Assembly: GCA_963995505.1 (NCBI GenBank)
Contig: OZ023187.1
Span: 1,991,501 to 2,055,500, forward strand
Direction: 5' to 3'
Origin: Hypericum androsaemum
Lineage: Eukaryota; Streptophyta; Magnoliopsida; Malpighiales; Hypericaceae
DNA length: 64,000 nt
Shown one piece after another: positions 38,601 to 49,392 of this stretch. Every line of letters begins with the position of its first letter. Position 1 is the stretch's first letter. The position numbers were made by a program, and so were the translations under genes. Under the pieces are notes generated by a model. That model was not told the DNA's origin. It worked only from the letters and a program-made list of their open reading frames with translations, and searched no databases.

Positions 38601-39066
38601 TGAAAAGGTGCCAATAATCCGAGGGAGGATCCAGGCAGCACAGGACCGACAGAAGAAGTTATCAGACCGCCACAGAAGAGAGCTAGAATTTGGAGTCGGG
38701 GATCACGTGTTCCTAAAAGTTTCACCCACCCGGGGCGTGAAACAATTTGGTGTGAAAGGAAAGCTCAGTCCACGGTATATTGGGCCATATGATATCATAG
38801 AACGGGTTGGAAATTTGGCATACCGTCTGGCTGTACCGCCCAGTCTAGCCAGAATTCACAATGTGTTTCACGTGTCTATGCTGCAAAAATACGTCCCAAG
38901 AGAGGGTCAATTGGTGCAGGAAATTCCAACAGTACTACTACCTTATGCTAGCTATGAGGAAGTCCCATTGAGGATAGTTGATGTAAAACTTCAGAAGCTG
39001 CGTCGAAGGACAATTCGATATGTCAAAGTACAATGGAGCAACCATAATGAAAGAGAAGCGACTTAG
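35695..39066 (+). pseudogene. gypsy pol remnant with chromodomain-like tail
   Basis: Protease is recognised by LFDSGATHSF (35790-35820). Reverse transcriptase follows ([15 protein letters not shown]; catalytic FIDDILVYS near 36785). Next come RNase H ([24 protein letters not shown]) and integrase (zinc-finger Cys pair, [22 protein letters not shown]). A chromodomain-like end (VKVQWSNHNEREAT) closes the region. Stops occur at about 36241, 36607, 36758, 37000 and 39064, with frame changes near 37115-37165 and 38390. All domains are identifiable but none of the polyprotein is continuous. Confidence 0.92.
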
Positions 39067-39169
39067 GAACTGGAGACAGAAATTCAAAGCAAATATTCGT
39101 TCCTGTTCGAACAAACTAGTAAGTTATTTTATTTAAGTTTGAGGATAAACTTTATTTAAGAGGAGAGAA

Positions 39170-39870
39170 TGTAAAGATCAAGAAACTAAAATAGGAATGT
39201 TTCAAACTAGTGGAGGACTGAACTAAAATTTACCAGGTACCGGTTTGTAAATTACCAACCTAAAAACCCTAGAGTCGTGCTTATATAAGGAGGACTGACA
39301 GAAACCCTAACCTCACATTCTGAAATCCCGTTTTTGCCTCCTACTAGGCGAGGAGATCGATCTGGGTGAGTCAAGGGACGGGGACGACCTCAATAACGTG
39401 TCCCGATACATTAGAGTAAGCCCCTCTCCCGAATTTAGGCTTTTCTGTTTATTCTTGGTAGGCCGACACTGATAAACCCGAAAGGACCTGTAGGAATCTG
39501 AAGGACCCGTAAGAATCTGCAAGGAACGTCAGTGTTAGTGGCTACGTGAAGTAACGAAACGAGAGACGAGGTAAGTCGAATCCCGTCTTACTGTGAGATA
39601 TAGAGTTGATCTATTCTGGTTTCTGTATGTAGTGGTGAAGTATAATCATGTTACTGTTCATTCAGTTGGTTTATTTGGATTGCCGACTTTTGTATTGGGT
39701 TCCATGCTATTATATACTGATTTCTGTACTGATTGATTTATATACATGATCATCGACTGCCACTAACTGTCCACCGATTTATATACAAACGAACATGATA
39801 ATCAATTGTTAGATGGCAATATTTTCTGTTGAGCGATTAGCGTCTATATATATATATATATATATATATA
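39170..39870 (+). repeat. 3' LTR, truncated in the TA repeat
   Basis: This is the counterpart of 31597-32294. It differs by scattered substitutions and by a short internal duplication near 39488-39520 that the 5' copy lacks. Its TA tract (39843-39870) is directly followed by unrelated sequence, so the remaining LTR is gone. Confidence 0.88.
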
Positions 39871-40427
39871 GAGGTGCGTAGCGAGACTCTCAGATAAGTT
39901 CCTGACTATAGCCCGAGTGGCGCAATGGCTTTTTCTTTAGTTATTGTAGCTGCTGACCCGAAGCGAAGCAAGTAATCATTCCAAGCCTCCCAGCCTTTAG
40001 GTTAGGGGAATCTCTTGGTGCGCTTCGATACTGTTAGCATTCGCAGTCTGATAAGTGGTGGATTTATGAGGGCCCCCTTGGCTTTTCCTTTAGTTAGAAA
40101 AACTCCTCATCCATCAAGGACTGATTTCTCTTTGATTGATTGAAGGTCCTCGCCTAGCCTCTTAATAAGTTAAGGTCCCATTTCCTTTTCTTGATCTAAT
40201 CCCTTCTTATTAAGATCGGTTAATCGTCTTTGCAGTGAGGCAAGATTTTTTTTCTTGAGCCATTCTGTAATCATTCCATACCCTACATATAATTATAGGT
40301 GATCATCCGCAAGGAATGACGTCGTCCATTCCCTACAGGATTCACTCAATGAGCCCTTTTTGATCACCTCTCATTTGACACGATTAGCTTCTTAGTAATG
40401 AAGCTTTCAATGACACAACAATGTCTC
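39871..40427. other. organelle-like (possibly mitochondrial) sequence joined to the truncated LTR
   Basis: Composition changes abruptly here: more balanced base content and words reminiscent of plant mitochondrial intergenic and intron DNA. No open frame is present. It starts exactly at the end of the TA tract. Identity as a nuclear mitochondrial insertion is an impression from style only. Confidence 0.3.
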
Positions 40428-40493
40428 TGTCGAAGGCTTGATCGGAGAGACGAAGAGAAAGAGAAATGACGAAGAAAACGGTTATCTAGGGTT

Positions 40494-40532
<39 letters not shown>

Positions 40533-40748
40533 AAAAGAAAGTAAATTTTTGTTATTATGATTACGTGTCTTATAAGTGTATCAATCATAACATATATATA
40601 GTAGAGAGAAAAACTACTCTTGTAATCAAAAATGTAAGTTAGATGGGCTCTGGCCCAACTCCAGAAGTTGCAGCTTCTTCTTCTCCTTCTATATCGGGAC
40701 GACTGGTCGTTCGTCCAAAGTCAGCTGCAACAGGTACATTCTTCGACA
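40428..40748 (-). repeat. copia 3' LTR
   Basis: 321 bp with TGTCGAAG/CTTCGACA ends and a GA microsatellite at about 40497-40529. It matches 44897-45225 with few substitutions and a shorter GA tract. Confidence 0.93.
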
Positions 40749-40924
40749 CCCTCCCACAAGTTGGAGCATGAATATCTTTCATGCCTAACTTGGAGATAAG
40801 AAAATAATGTCGTCACCCATTAAGCCATTTCGTCAATAAGTCAGCAATTTGAACATCAGTGGGCATATGAAACAGCTTAATGAGCCCCCGTTGTACCTTT
40901 TCACGAATCAAGTGACAGTCAGTC

Positions 40925-43900
40925 TCAATATGTTTCGTGCGTTCGTGAAACACAAGATTTTTTTGTAATATAGATTGCGGACTGATTATCACAATAGACT
41001 AGTGCTAGACCAGTGGAGGAATCTGCAGATCGTGCAGGAGATATGTCAACCATTGTATTTCTTTTGAAATGGAAGCTAATGCTCGATATTCTGCTTTCGA
41101 GGAAGAGCATGAGACTGTATTTTATTTCTTTGACTTCCAAGACACAAGAGAATCTCCCAAGAAGACTGCATAACCCGTGACCGATCTTTTGCTATCGCTG
41201 TAATTTCCCCAATTACTATCACTATATCCTTTGAGCTAAGTAGTAGAGTGACATGAGAAGAAAATACCAGCTCCTGGATTGCACTTTAGGTACCTTAGAA
41301 CTCTATGAGCAGCTTTCATATGATTATGTGTAGGCTTGGAGTTGAATTGACTTAGTTACTGCACTGCAAAACTAATATCAGGTCTGGTTGTTGTCAGGTA
41401 CAACAGCTTTCCAACAAGTTGCCTGTAAGAGGATGAGGTTAGAACATGTGCAGCATCAAGGGAACACTCTGCTACATCAACTGGCATAGGGACTTCATCC
41501 AACAAATGACTATCATCTTCTGAGGAGGAACATCTGTAACTAGGATCACAGGGTGTATTAACTGGTCTGCAACCAAGAAAACCAGCTTCTTGTAATAACT
41601 TCAAAGTATACTTCTTCTGACATAAGTGTAACCCGAATTCATGTCGAGCTACTTCCAAACCCAAGAAATACTTGAGTGTACCTAGATCTTTTAGCTTCAG
41701 ATTTGTACTAAGTTATTGTTGAACTGCTGCAATTGAATCAAGTGACTCCTCTGTGAGGACTATATCATCCACATACACAAGAAGTGATACAAAGAAACCA
41801 GATTTATCTGTCATTGTGAATAGAGACTGATCACTTTGAGATTGTGCAAACCCAATGACAAGTAAGAGTGAAGTAAGCTTAGCAAACTATTGTCTACTCG
41901 CTTGCTTCAAACCATAGAGAGATTTTTGGAGGAGACAGACCTTCCCCCGGTCAATTGCAGCCAGTTCAAGTCCAGGAGGAACTTCCATGTAAACCTCTTC
42001 ATTGAGATCGCCATTGAGAAAAGCATTATTCACATCAAGTTGATGTAAATGTCAGCCCTTTGAGACAGCAAGAGCAAGTAACAGGCGGACTGTGATAAGA
42101 TTGACAACGGGAGAAAAAGTATCCAAGAAGTCCACACCAAACTCTTGGGTTGATGTGGAGGTAGGTCTGGAGTTGGTAAGGTAGGTAGAGAAGGTGGTAT
42201 GGTGGTTGGGGAAGGAAAATCAATATCGGAAAGGGGAACAGGTAAGCAGGATGTGGTGAAATCCATGGCCTGGAAAAGCTCAGGTTGATATGGTTAACCC
42301 GTGTGAAATGGATAGATATCTTCACAAAAAGTAACATCTCGAGATACAAACACCTGATGAGTGGCAAGATCATAGAGCTTATATCATTTAGCACCAAAAG
42401 GAAAACCCAAGAAAATACATTGTCGTGCTCTAGGATCCAACTTAGACTTGTGAGGACTGAGGTTGGAAGCATAACACAGGCACCCAAAGACACGAAGATG
42501 ATGGAGAATAGGTGGCTTACGGTAGAGTAGCTCAAAAGGGGTAAAGTTTTGAAGGATAGGTGAGGGTGTGCGGTTGATCAGGTAGGTCACATGAAGTATA
42601 GCATCACTCCAGAACTGCAAAGGTAGATGGGAATGAAACAGCAAAGTGCGAGCAATGTTGAGGATATGTTGGTGCTTTTGTTCCACCCTCCCATTCTGCT
42701 GAGGCATCATGACACAAGATGTCTCGTGAATAATGCCTTAATGATGAAAGAATGCAGGCATGAGGAACTCTTTGGCACCATCTGATCGAATGACCTTAAT
42801 CTTGGCCCCAAACTGAGTAGAAACAGGTTGTAAAAATGCTCAATACAAGTATGAACTTTGCCTTTATTATGAAGCAAGTAAATCCATAGAGATCTAGAAT
42901 GACCATCAACCACTGTTAAGAAGTATTCATAGCCATCATGTGAAGGAAGGCGACATTTGCCCCAAATATCCATATGAACAATGTCAAAACAAGCAGGTGC
43001 TCTGGAAAAACTGACTGGAAATGGCAATCTGGTATGTTTAGCCAGTTTACAAGATTCACAATGTTGAGTAATATCTCCACGGACAGCTGGTTCAAGAAGT
43101 TTAAACTGGTCCAATTTTGCAGAAGGTACGTGGTCAAGACGACAATGCAACAAGTCAATGGGATGAGAGGCAAATGTATAGGAAGAAGGTAAAGGTAATG
43201 GTTTGATAGGAGATGGGGTAGTTACACTCTGATCCTGCTGCAACAGGTAAAGACCAGCTCGCTAATTGGACATCACCTATATGAGTGACAGGGATATGAT
43301 TACCATTAGGAAGACTGACAAATACATTGGACAAGGCTGTAACTGTGGTGAAACTATGAAGAGAACAAGCCACATGATCTGTGGCATCCGAATCAATGAT
43401 CCAATAATCTTTAGACAAAATAGGAAGAGAGGAAGGAATTGAGATATTGACATTACCAGAGAGACTAATAGAAGGTAAGGAAAGTGGTGAAACTATTGTT
43501 ACTGGCGAGAAAAAAGTGCCATTAATAGGAAGTGACACACCAAGAGCTATAGAAGATTGCTGAAGAAGACCCGTGACATAGTGATATTGCTCCTGGGTCA
43601 AATTGAGCTTGGAAAGTTCTTGAGAAATATCAGTAGTCACAGCAGAAGAAGACTGTGAGGTTACTGCAGCAGCAAGCCCCTGGAAAAAAGGAGACGAACC
43701 AGAGTTATGACATGAATTCGTGCCATCTCCTCTCATATTTGGATCAAGATGTGACACTCCAAGAATAGATGCTGCAGTATACGACCCAGATTGAGATGGT
43801 GGACCACCAAGAGGGCGAGGAGGAGTATTGAAATTCAAGCCACGAGGCCTGAATCTAGGAGGATAGCCAAACTTCTTAAAACATTTGTCCACCACATGAC

Positions 43901-44459
43901 CAAGAGCACCACAATGAGTACATTGAGGTCACTTGTAAGAAGCATTAGAAGTATTCCACGGTCTCCGAGCCCCTCCTTGATAACCATTAGTAGCCATGAC
44001 AGGAAAATGAGTAGGAGGTTGGGCCACAGTAGCCATTACAGGATTAAGTATTTGCATCTCATGTTCACCCGCCATTGACAAAACATGATTGATGGTAGGC
44101 AGAGGGTCTAACATGAGAATCTGAGAATGCAAGCCATTAAAATTATCATTCAAGCCTCTGAGAAAACGCATGACTTGATCTCCTTCTAGATAGGATCTCA
44201 TGGCTACTGCTACCTCACATTTATCACTACAAACACTTCCACCTACTGCGTTAGTGCATTTGTAGCTAGGAATTACTCGTAGTTGCATCAATTGGTCCCA
44301 TAGTATCTGGAAACTTGTGTAATAGTCATTAATACTCAAAGCCCCTTGCCTGAGATTGAAAATCTGTTCCTGTAGAGAAGCAATCCTCATGGATTCTCCT
44401 CTCCTAAAATGTTCCTTCAGATTTTTCCATATTGCAGATGCGGAATCAAACCAAAGCAA
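40925..44459 (-). pseudogene. copia gag-pol remnants
   Basis: In coding order: gag (43929-44459, motif IASLQEQIFNLRQG), then a stop just before the zinc knuckle CTHCGALGHVVDKC (43155-43895 frame). Protease follows, with the active-site triplet reading Asp-Ser-Asp instead of Asp-Ser-Gly near 43390. Next are GAG-pre-integrase and integrase (42384-43243; [23 protein letters not shown]). Reverse transcriptase (41356-41664) and RNase H (CDNQSAIYI, 40925-41140) survive only as short frames. Stops and frame changes separate every block, so the element depends on others for movement, if it moves at all. Confidence 0.88.
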
Positions 44460-44884
44460 ACTCTGTGCAATAGATGACTCAACAGATCGAGAAATCTAGC
44501 TTATGACCATAGTATTACACCGATCCCAGTTAGAAAAATGGACATGATCAGTAGGTAAAACAGATATAGAACCATCAATAAACCCTAGCTTGTTCTTAGC
44601 ACGCAAGGCTATTTGCATCGATCGACTCCAAGAATGGTAGTTTTATCCATTAAGCAGTGGAGTGACAAGAACAATAGCTAGCGACTCATTCGCACAAAGA
44701 TAAAGCGGATCCGATTCATCTATTGCAATAGGAGACACAATCCTAGGGTTCGCATCAAGATTCCTCAAAGAAGATGATTAAAGATCGAAGAGAACTTACG
44801 AACCACAGTTGAAGAAGAAGCAACAATCTGAGAAGTCGTACAAATTTCCAGGATCTTAGCCGAGAACTTCAATCGCATCCTCGG

Positions 44885-44896
44885 GCTCTGATACCA
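44885..44896 (-). other. copia primer-binding site
   Basis: On the - strand it reads TGGTATCAGAGC directly after the 5' LTR. It is the canonical plant retrotransposon site complementary to the initiator tRNA-Met. Confidence 0.92.
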
Positions 44897-44964
44897 TGTC
44901 AAAGGCTTGATCGGAGAGACGAAGAGAAAGAGAAATGACGAAGAAAATGGTTATCTGGGGTTTG

Positions 44965-45007
<43 letters not shown>

Positions 45008-45225
45008 AAAGGAAAGTAAGTTTTTGTTATTATGATTACCTGTCCTATAAGTGTATCAATCATAACATATATATATAGTAGAGAGAAAAACTACTGTTGT
45101 AACCAAAAACGTAAGTTAGATGGACTCCGGCCCAACTCCAGAAGTTGCAGCTTCTTCTTCTCCTTCTATATCGGGACGACTGGTCGTTCGTCCAAAGTCA
45201 GCTGCAACAGGTACATTCTTCGACA
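44897..45225 (-). repeat. copia 5' LTR
   Basis: 329 bp, nearly identical to the 3' LTR. The length difference is largely in the GA tract (about 44967-45003). The outer end is followed by the duplicated GTCTC. Confidence 0.93.
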
Positions 45226-45230
45226 GTCTC

Positions 45231-45859
45231 CTATCTCAAATCTTTTATCTGTCTCACTATTCAATTTCACCCCATACATTTGGTCCACACAAAGTTAGTC
45301 CAAGTGACCAAGAAATCAACAAGTCTGAAATGATAGCAAGTAACTCTAACACAATTATCAAGCATAAGAGCAGCCATGTTCTCAAAGAATTATCAGAAAA
45401 AATGCAATATATATCTCATGACAGAGTTACGAAACTTCACTATAAAAAATTTAAAATCCCTTATTCATCCCCTTCAAAACGAACCGGATCTAGGTTTTGT
45501 GTAGCCTCTAGATTAATTCAATCCTCAAATTTATTTGTTTACTTGCAAACTTCATTTTAAAGGGACAGCAATTTTTCCCCCCTTTTCCTTTCAACCCATA
45601 CAGAGAATGGAAAACGTGCGAGCAATTATATTAAAATATAAGTGACGCACTTGATCCCACAAGAGGACAAAAATTGGAAATTAATGTAAATTGATACCGT
45701 ACTCCATCGAGGCAATACACGACCATTTGTTGTCGAAAGGATGTGGACGATCACCATCGTTGTTGACATTTATCCTTGTCGATCCATTCTTCTCGCTCTC
45801 ACCATCACTACTAAATTGTTGTGGGGTAAACTAAATTTCAACGGCTTAGTTCTTAAGAT
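45231..45859. other. intergenic sequence right of the copia element
   Basis: No gene is supported. The + strand frame at 45741-46004 runs into the LTR-like repeat and is not coding. Confidence 0.45.
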
Positions 45860-46145
45860 TGTTGGAAAATATGGTGGAATAGAACAAGAAATTGATCTGA
45901 GTCGCGTAGAAGACGTTGTCCTTAAGAACTATTTCACCGATAGGTGTAGTTCTCTAGGATTAAACAGACCCTTTCGTGTTCGAGTGAACACGAGCAACCA
46001 ATAATCTAACAACAACAAGGTATAGCTACTCTGAATCGAAAAATGGAACAAATAGGTAGTACACTTGGTTGCATCTTTCACAAATGAATGATAACCTTAT
46101 TATATAGCAAATATCCAAAGGGCAAAATAAATATGGGCATTTACA
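45860..46145. repeat. 286-bp LTR-like repeat, second copy
   Basis: Same length and ends (TGTTGGAAAATATGG ... GGGCATTTACA) as 27318-27603. Flanking DNA differs, and no clear target-site duplication is seen. Confidence 0.75.
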
Positions 46146-46606
46146 CAATTTAATTGTGTAACATATGATTTAATATATGCAATAAATTTAGAATGTCATG
46201 AATTTCCAAATAAATGATGAATGTTACAAAACCTAAAAATAATGAATAATTTTTCTAAAATAAATATCTATTTTAATTTAGATTTTTAATATGGATTATT
46301 ACAATTTTGTAATATCTCACATTAATCACTCAAATTATTTATGTCCAATAAAATTCTCTTTGAATTGTTATTTTACTCACAAACATTTGCTCCATTTTCC
46401 AACATAGTTTAGGTCAAACCACGTTTTCGTCTATATATTTTTTTGGTAGGTATATATTATTGAAACAATAACCAGGTCGCCAACTTGGAAGATTAATAAT
46501 CCAACAAGTTTTTCGATTTTACTAGACAGTCATTTTTTTGCCAAGATGTTTTTCCAATTGTATCTTTCAATTCGTAAAATTTGATCGTTAGAAAAAAATA
46601 GTTATT
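46146..46606. other. 3' flank of F-box copy 1
   Basis: Contains a block (about 46425-46495, word GGTATATATTATTGAAACAAT) also found at about 48235-48300 and 27257-27297. The block is part of the duplicated F-box neighbourhood. No gene is supported. Confidence 0.5.
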
Positions 46607-47242
46607 TTATAAAGTTTGATCTGAATATCTTGTCAAGGAAATTCGGTACTTAGTACTTATCACATTAAAACCAACCCAACGTTTTGGCATATACAGGTTA
46701 CAAAAGATAACCCAGCTTCGAGAGTCCACTTCCTTCCGGCATTGCTCGATGAGCTTGGGGCTTGTCAGTTGGCGAGAGAGAAGCTCGAGACCCGCTCCTC
46801 TCTTCTCGCCGTCAAAACACACGAGGACGCCCCCCCAAACGTACGTCGCTCCAGGGTGTCCCATCCCAGCAGCCTTACATATTTGACGAAACCCCGACTT
46901 CACCATCTCGTGATCATCCTTGTCGCGAAAGACTTGAATTAGCCCTTGTCGGAACAAGGCTTCCGGATTACCACATGCGATGCACCGTTGTAGGAACGCC
47001 TCCTTCTCCTTGTATTCTTCACTGTCTGTCCTCCATCCAACCTCGTCGACGTTCTTCAACGAGACGTGCTTGTACACATAGTCATCCGACGAGGCTTCCT
47101 TCAAAGCTTTGCATGTTGCCCTAGCATTGAAAAGGTCAGCAACAGAACTCCGAGACAAACGGGCTAAGATCTCTGTCAATAGCTCGTTAGGGATCCTCGT
47201 CAATTTGTCTCCGTTGCTTCTCTTCCTCCTCTTTCTCGCCAT
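46607..47242 (-). CDS. F-box protein, At1g67623/At2g35280-like, C-terminally truncated copy 1
   Basis: F-box proteins recruit targets to SCF ubiquitin ligases through SKP1. The single-exon frame has 211 codons. A basic leader (MARKRRKRS) is followed by the F-box (about residues 15-60, IPNELLTEILARLSR) and the family's repeat-like central region (GNPEALFRQGLIQVF, AAGMGHPGATYV). It is about 85% alike to copy 2 up to RKEV at about 46733. After that point copy 1 runs into former 3' flank sequence and lacks the terminal Cys-rich motif. A TATA-like TTATTTATAGA lies about 60 bp upstream of the ATG. It may be expressed but is likely impaired. Confidence 0.8.
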   Translation of the reverse strand: MARKRRKRSNGDKLTRIPNELLTEILARLSRSSVADLFNARATCKALKEASSDDYVYKHVSLKNVDEVGWRTDSEEYKEKEAFLQRCIACGNPEALFRQGLIQVFRDKDDHEMVKSGFRQICKAAGMGHPGATYVWGGVLVCFDGEKRGAGLELLSRQLTSPKLIEQCRKEVDSRSWVIFCNLYMPKRWVGFNVISTKYRISLTRYSDQTL

Positions 47243-48630
47243 TGTTATTTCAAGATTGCAATTAAAGAATAAGAAAGAGCTGGGATGATTATTAACGGTG
47301 GTGGAGGATGTTATTTATAGATAGTTGTTTGCCACGCAAGGCACCCTGAAAAAGGTTTCCTTTACTATTTTATTAGGGTTCTGGATGATTATTAATGGAG
47401 AGAAAAAAGGAATGCCAAAACCTGAGATTTCAACGGACCGAAATAAAAGGAGAAAAAGAGGGAACGAACCTTGTAAAATGCCAATTCAGGAATTGTTGAC
47501 CATAGGGATCGTTTAGAGAGTAGGGTTGGGTGAAAGATACTAAAGGGCCTTAGTTTTTTACAAATTTTAGTTTATGATGGATAATTTCTTATTCCTTTAT
47601 GATCACTGGTTTTTTAAAAATATCTAAAACAATTAATTAATAATGCATTTAATTACTATAAAGAGACAATATTTTTTACCATAGACTAATTTATAAAAGA
47701 TCAGTGAATATGACCCTGAGAAATGTTGCATAACGGAGGGCCAAAATAAACATTATACCTGGAAAGAAGCATCAAAGCGATCTTACAAATTCTGCTCTGA
47801 GCTTTCTTCTGAGCATCTATTTGCCAGTAGTGATACTTCATGTTAGGAATAGTGATACCATTTATCAAATAGTTGTACCACGTTTTTGTTAGAATTGTAT
47901 TGTCAACTCTATTAGAGACACCACCTTAATTTACTTTCAATAACCACATATTTACATAATTATAAAAGGGTGGGGAAGTTAATCCCTTTAAAAAATATCT
48001 AATTAAATAACCTCAGGAAAACCCACAAAATAACCTCCGTAAATTGTATTGTCCATGTTTTTGTTAGAATTGTATTGTCCATGTTATCAGACTTCCGTGT
48101 AAAGCTCTGGGGTCTGGGGTCTGGGCCCAAATTTACCCCCCGTAAATTTATCTGGTAGGCGATTCAACCAACTTCCAACTTGGAAGTTCCAGTTAAGGAA
48201 AGGGACAAGTAACCTTTAGGTCAAACCAAGTTTTTGTCTATATAGTTTTTTGGTAGGTATATATTATTGAAACAATGACCAGGTCGCCAACTTAGAAGAT
48301 TAGTAATCCAATCAGTTTTTGATTTTACTAGATAGTATGATGTCTTTCCCAATTGTATCTTTCAATTTGTAAAGAGTGATTGTTAAAAAAAATTTAGTTA
48401 TTTTATAAAGTTTAATCTCAATATCTTGTCCAGAAATTTTGTTACTTAGTAACATCACATAAAAACCAACTTTTTGGCACATACAGTAAATATGTCAAGA
48501 TAATGTAATTGAAACAAATTTTACATACTCATATTCATAACTCAAGACTACTACCGATTACAACAAAATATAATAACGCTAGATACTAATAAACCGCAAC
48601 TAAAGGATCACCCTAATGCATGTTAATTTC
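47243..48630. other. spacer between the F-box paralogues
   Basis: Left part: copy 1 promoter, related to that of copy 2. Middle: AT-rich DNA with a dispersed repeat at about 47825-47885 shared with about 25280-25345. Right part (48217-48630): copy 2 3' flank, related to 46425-46606 and 60210-60460. No gene. Confidence 0.5.
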
Positions 48631-49392
48631 CTAATTGAATCCTCCACGTTTCAGCATCTTGAAGAACATCTTGGCCTCGTGATGCCACTGGCAAGAACTG
48701 CAGCAACTGCTGTAATCTTCCAGCACGTCGAATAGGTCGTCGTCCCACGAGCCCCTCCTCGATTGGACATCGCAATTATGCTCCAGTTGGATGTCATTAG
48801 GACCGCGCCCGCCAATTTTGTGATTCAAAAGCCAGCTGTGAGAGAGCACCAAGACCACTTCCTTCCGGCATCGCTTGATGAGCTTGGGGCTTGTCAGTTG
48901 GCGAGAGAGAAGCTCGATTCCCGCTCGTCTCTTCTCACCGTCGAAACACACGAGGCCGATCCCGCAAACGTACATCGCTCCACGGTGTCCCATCCCAGCA
49001 GCCTTACATATATGACGAAACCCCAAGTTCACCATCTCGTCATCATCCTTGTTGCCAAAGACTTGCCTTAGCCCTTCTCGGAACAAGTCTTCCGGGTTGC
49101 CACACGCGATGCACCATTGTAGGAACGCCTCCTTGTATTCGTAGTCTTCACTTCCTATCGTCCATAAAGCCTCGTCGACGTTCTTCATCGAGACGTGCTT
49201 GTACACATGGTCATCCGACGAGGCCTCCTTCAAAGCTTTGCATGTTTCCCTAGCATTGAAGAGGTCGGCAACATAACTCCGAGACAAACGGGCTAAGATC
49301 TCTGTCAGAAGCTCGTTAGGGATCCTTGTCAACTTGTTCCCATTGCTTCTCTTCCTCCTCCTCCTCGACGCCTTCCTCCTCATTCTCGCCAT
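48631..49392 (-). CDS. F-box protein, At1g67623/At2g35280-like, full-length copy 2
   Basis: The 253-codon single-exon frame has an extended Arg/Lys leader, an F-box at about residues 23-65 (IPNELLTEILARLSR) and a central Sel1-like region (AFLQWCIACGNPEDLF, AAGMGHRGAMYVCGIGLVCF). The tail is Cys-rich (SSCCSSCQWHHEAKMFF), as in this plant family, whose members are predicted SCF substrate receptors. It is the only complete member of the three copies in the window. A possible TATA box (TTACTTATAGAT) is about 70 bp upstream. Confidence 0.88.
   Translation of the reverse strand: MARMRRKASRRRRKRSNGNKLTRIPNELLTEILARLSRSYVADLFNARETCKALKEASSDDHVYKHVSMKNVDEALWTIGSEDYEYKEAFLQWCIACGNPEDLFREGLRQVFGNKDDDEMVNLGFRHICKAAGMGHRGAMYVCGIGLVCFDGEKRRAGIELLSRQLTSPKLIKRCRKEVVLVLSHSWLLNHKIGGRGPNDIQLEHNCDVQSRRGSWDDDLFDVLEDYSSCCSSCQWHHEAKMFFKMLKRGGFN

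Larger units (their letters stand above)
31597..39870 (+). mobile_element. degenerate Ty3/gypsy chromovirus (Tekay/Del-like order)
   Basis: The element starts at an LTR (TGTAAAGATCAAG) that recurs at 39170. Internal order is gag, protease, reverse transcriptase, RNase H, integrase and a C-terminal chromodomain-like tail, the chromovirus arrangement. A polypurine tract (AGGAGAGAA, 39161-39169) precedes the 3' LTR. Many stops and frameshifts interrupt gag and pol, so it cannot move on its own. The 3' LTR is cut off inside a TA microsatellite at about 39870, where unrelated sequence begins. Confidence 0.92.
40428..45225 (-). mobile_element. complete-length copia retrotransposon with TSD, PBS and PPT
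   Basis: This 4798-bp element is flanked by the exact 5-bp duplication GTCTC (40423-40427 and 45226-45230). LTRs start TGTCGAAG or TGTCAAAG and end CTTCGACA: 40428-40748 (321 bp, 3' LTR) and 44897-45225 (329 bp, 5' LTR). On the - strand the primer-binding site TGGTATCAGAGC follows the 5' LTR, matching the initiator tRNA-Met 3' end. A polypurine tract (TTGTGGGAGGG) precedes the 3' LTR. Both LTRs have a (GA)n tract, longer in the 5' LTR. Coding regions are broken. Confidence 0.95.

Noticed and set aside
48763..49253. + strand frames of 102-120 codons antisense to the F-box gene (similar ones at 46742-47124 and 60563-60907)
   Set aside because: They are shadows of the conserved F-box coding strand; conservation across copies follows from the sense gene.
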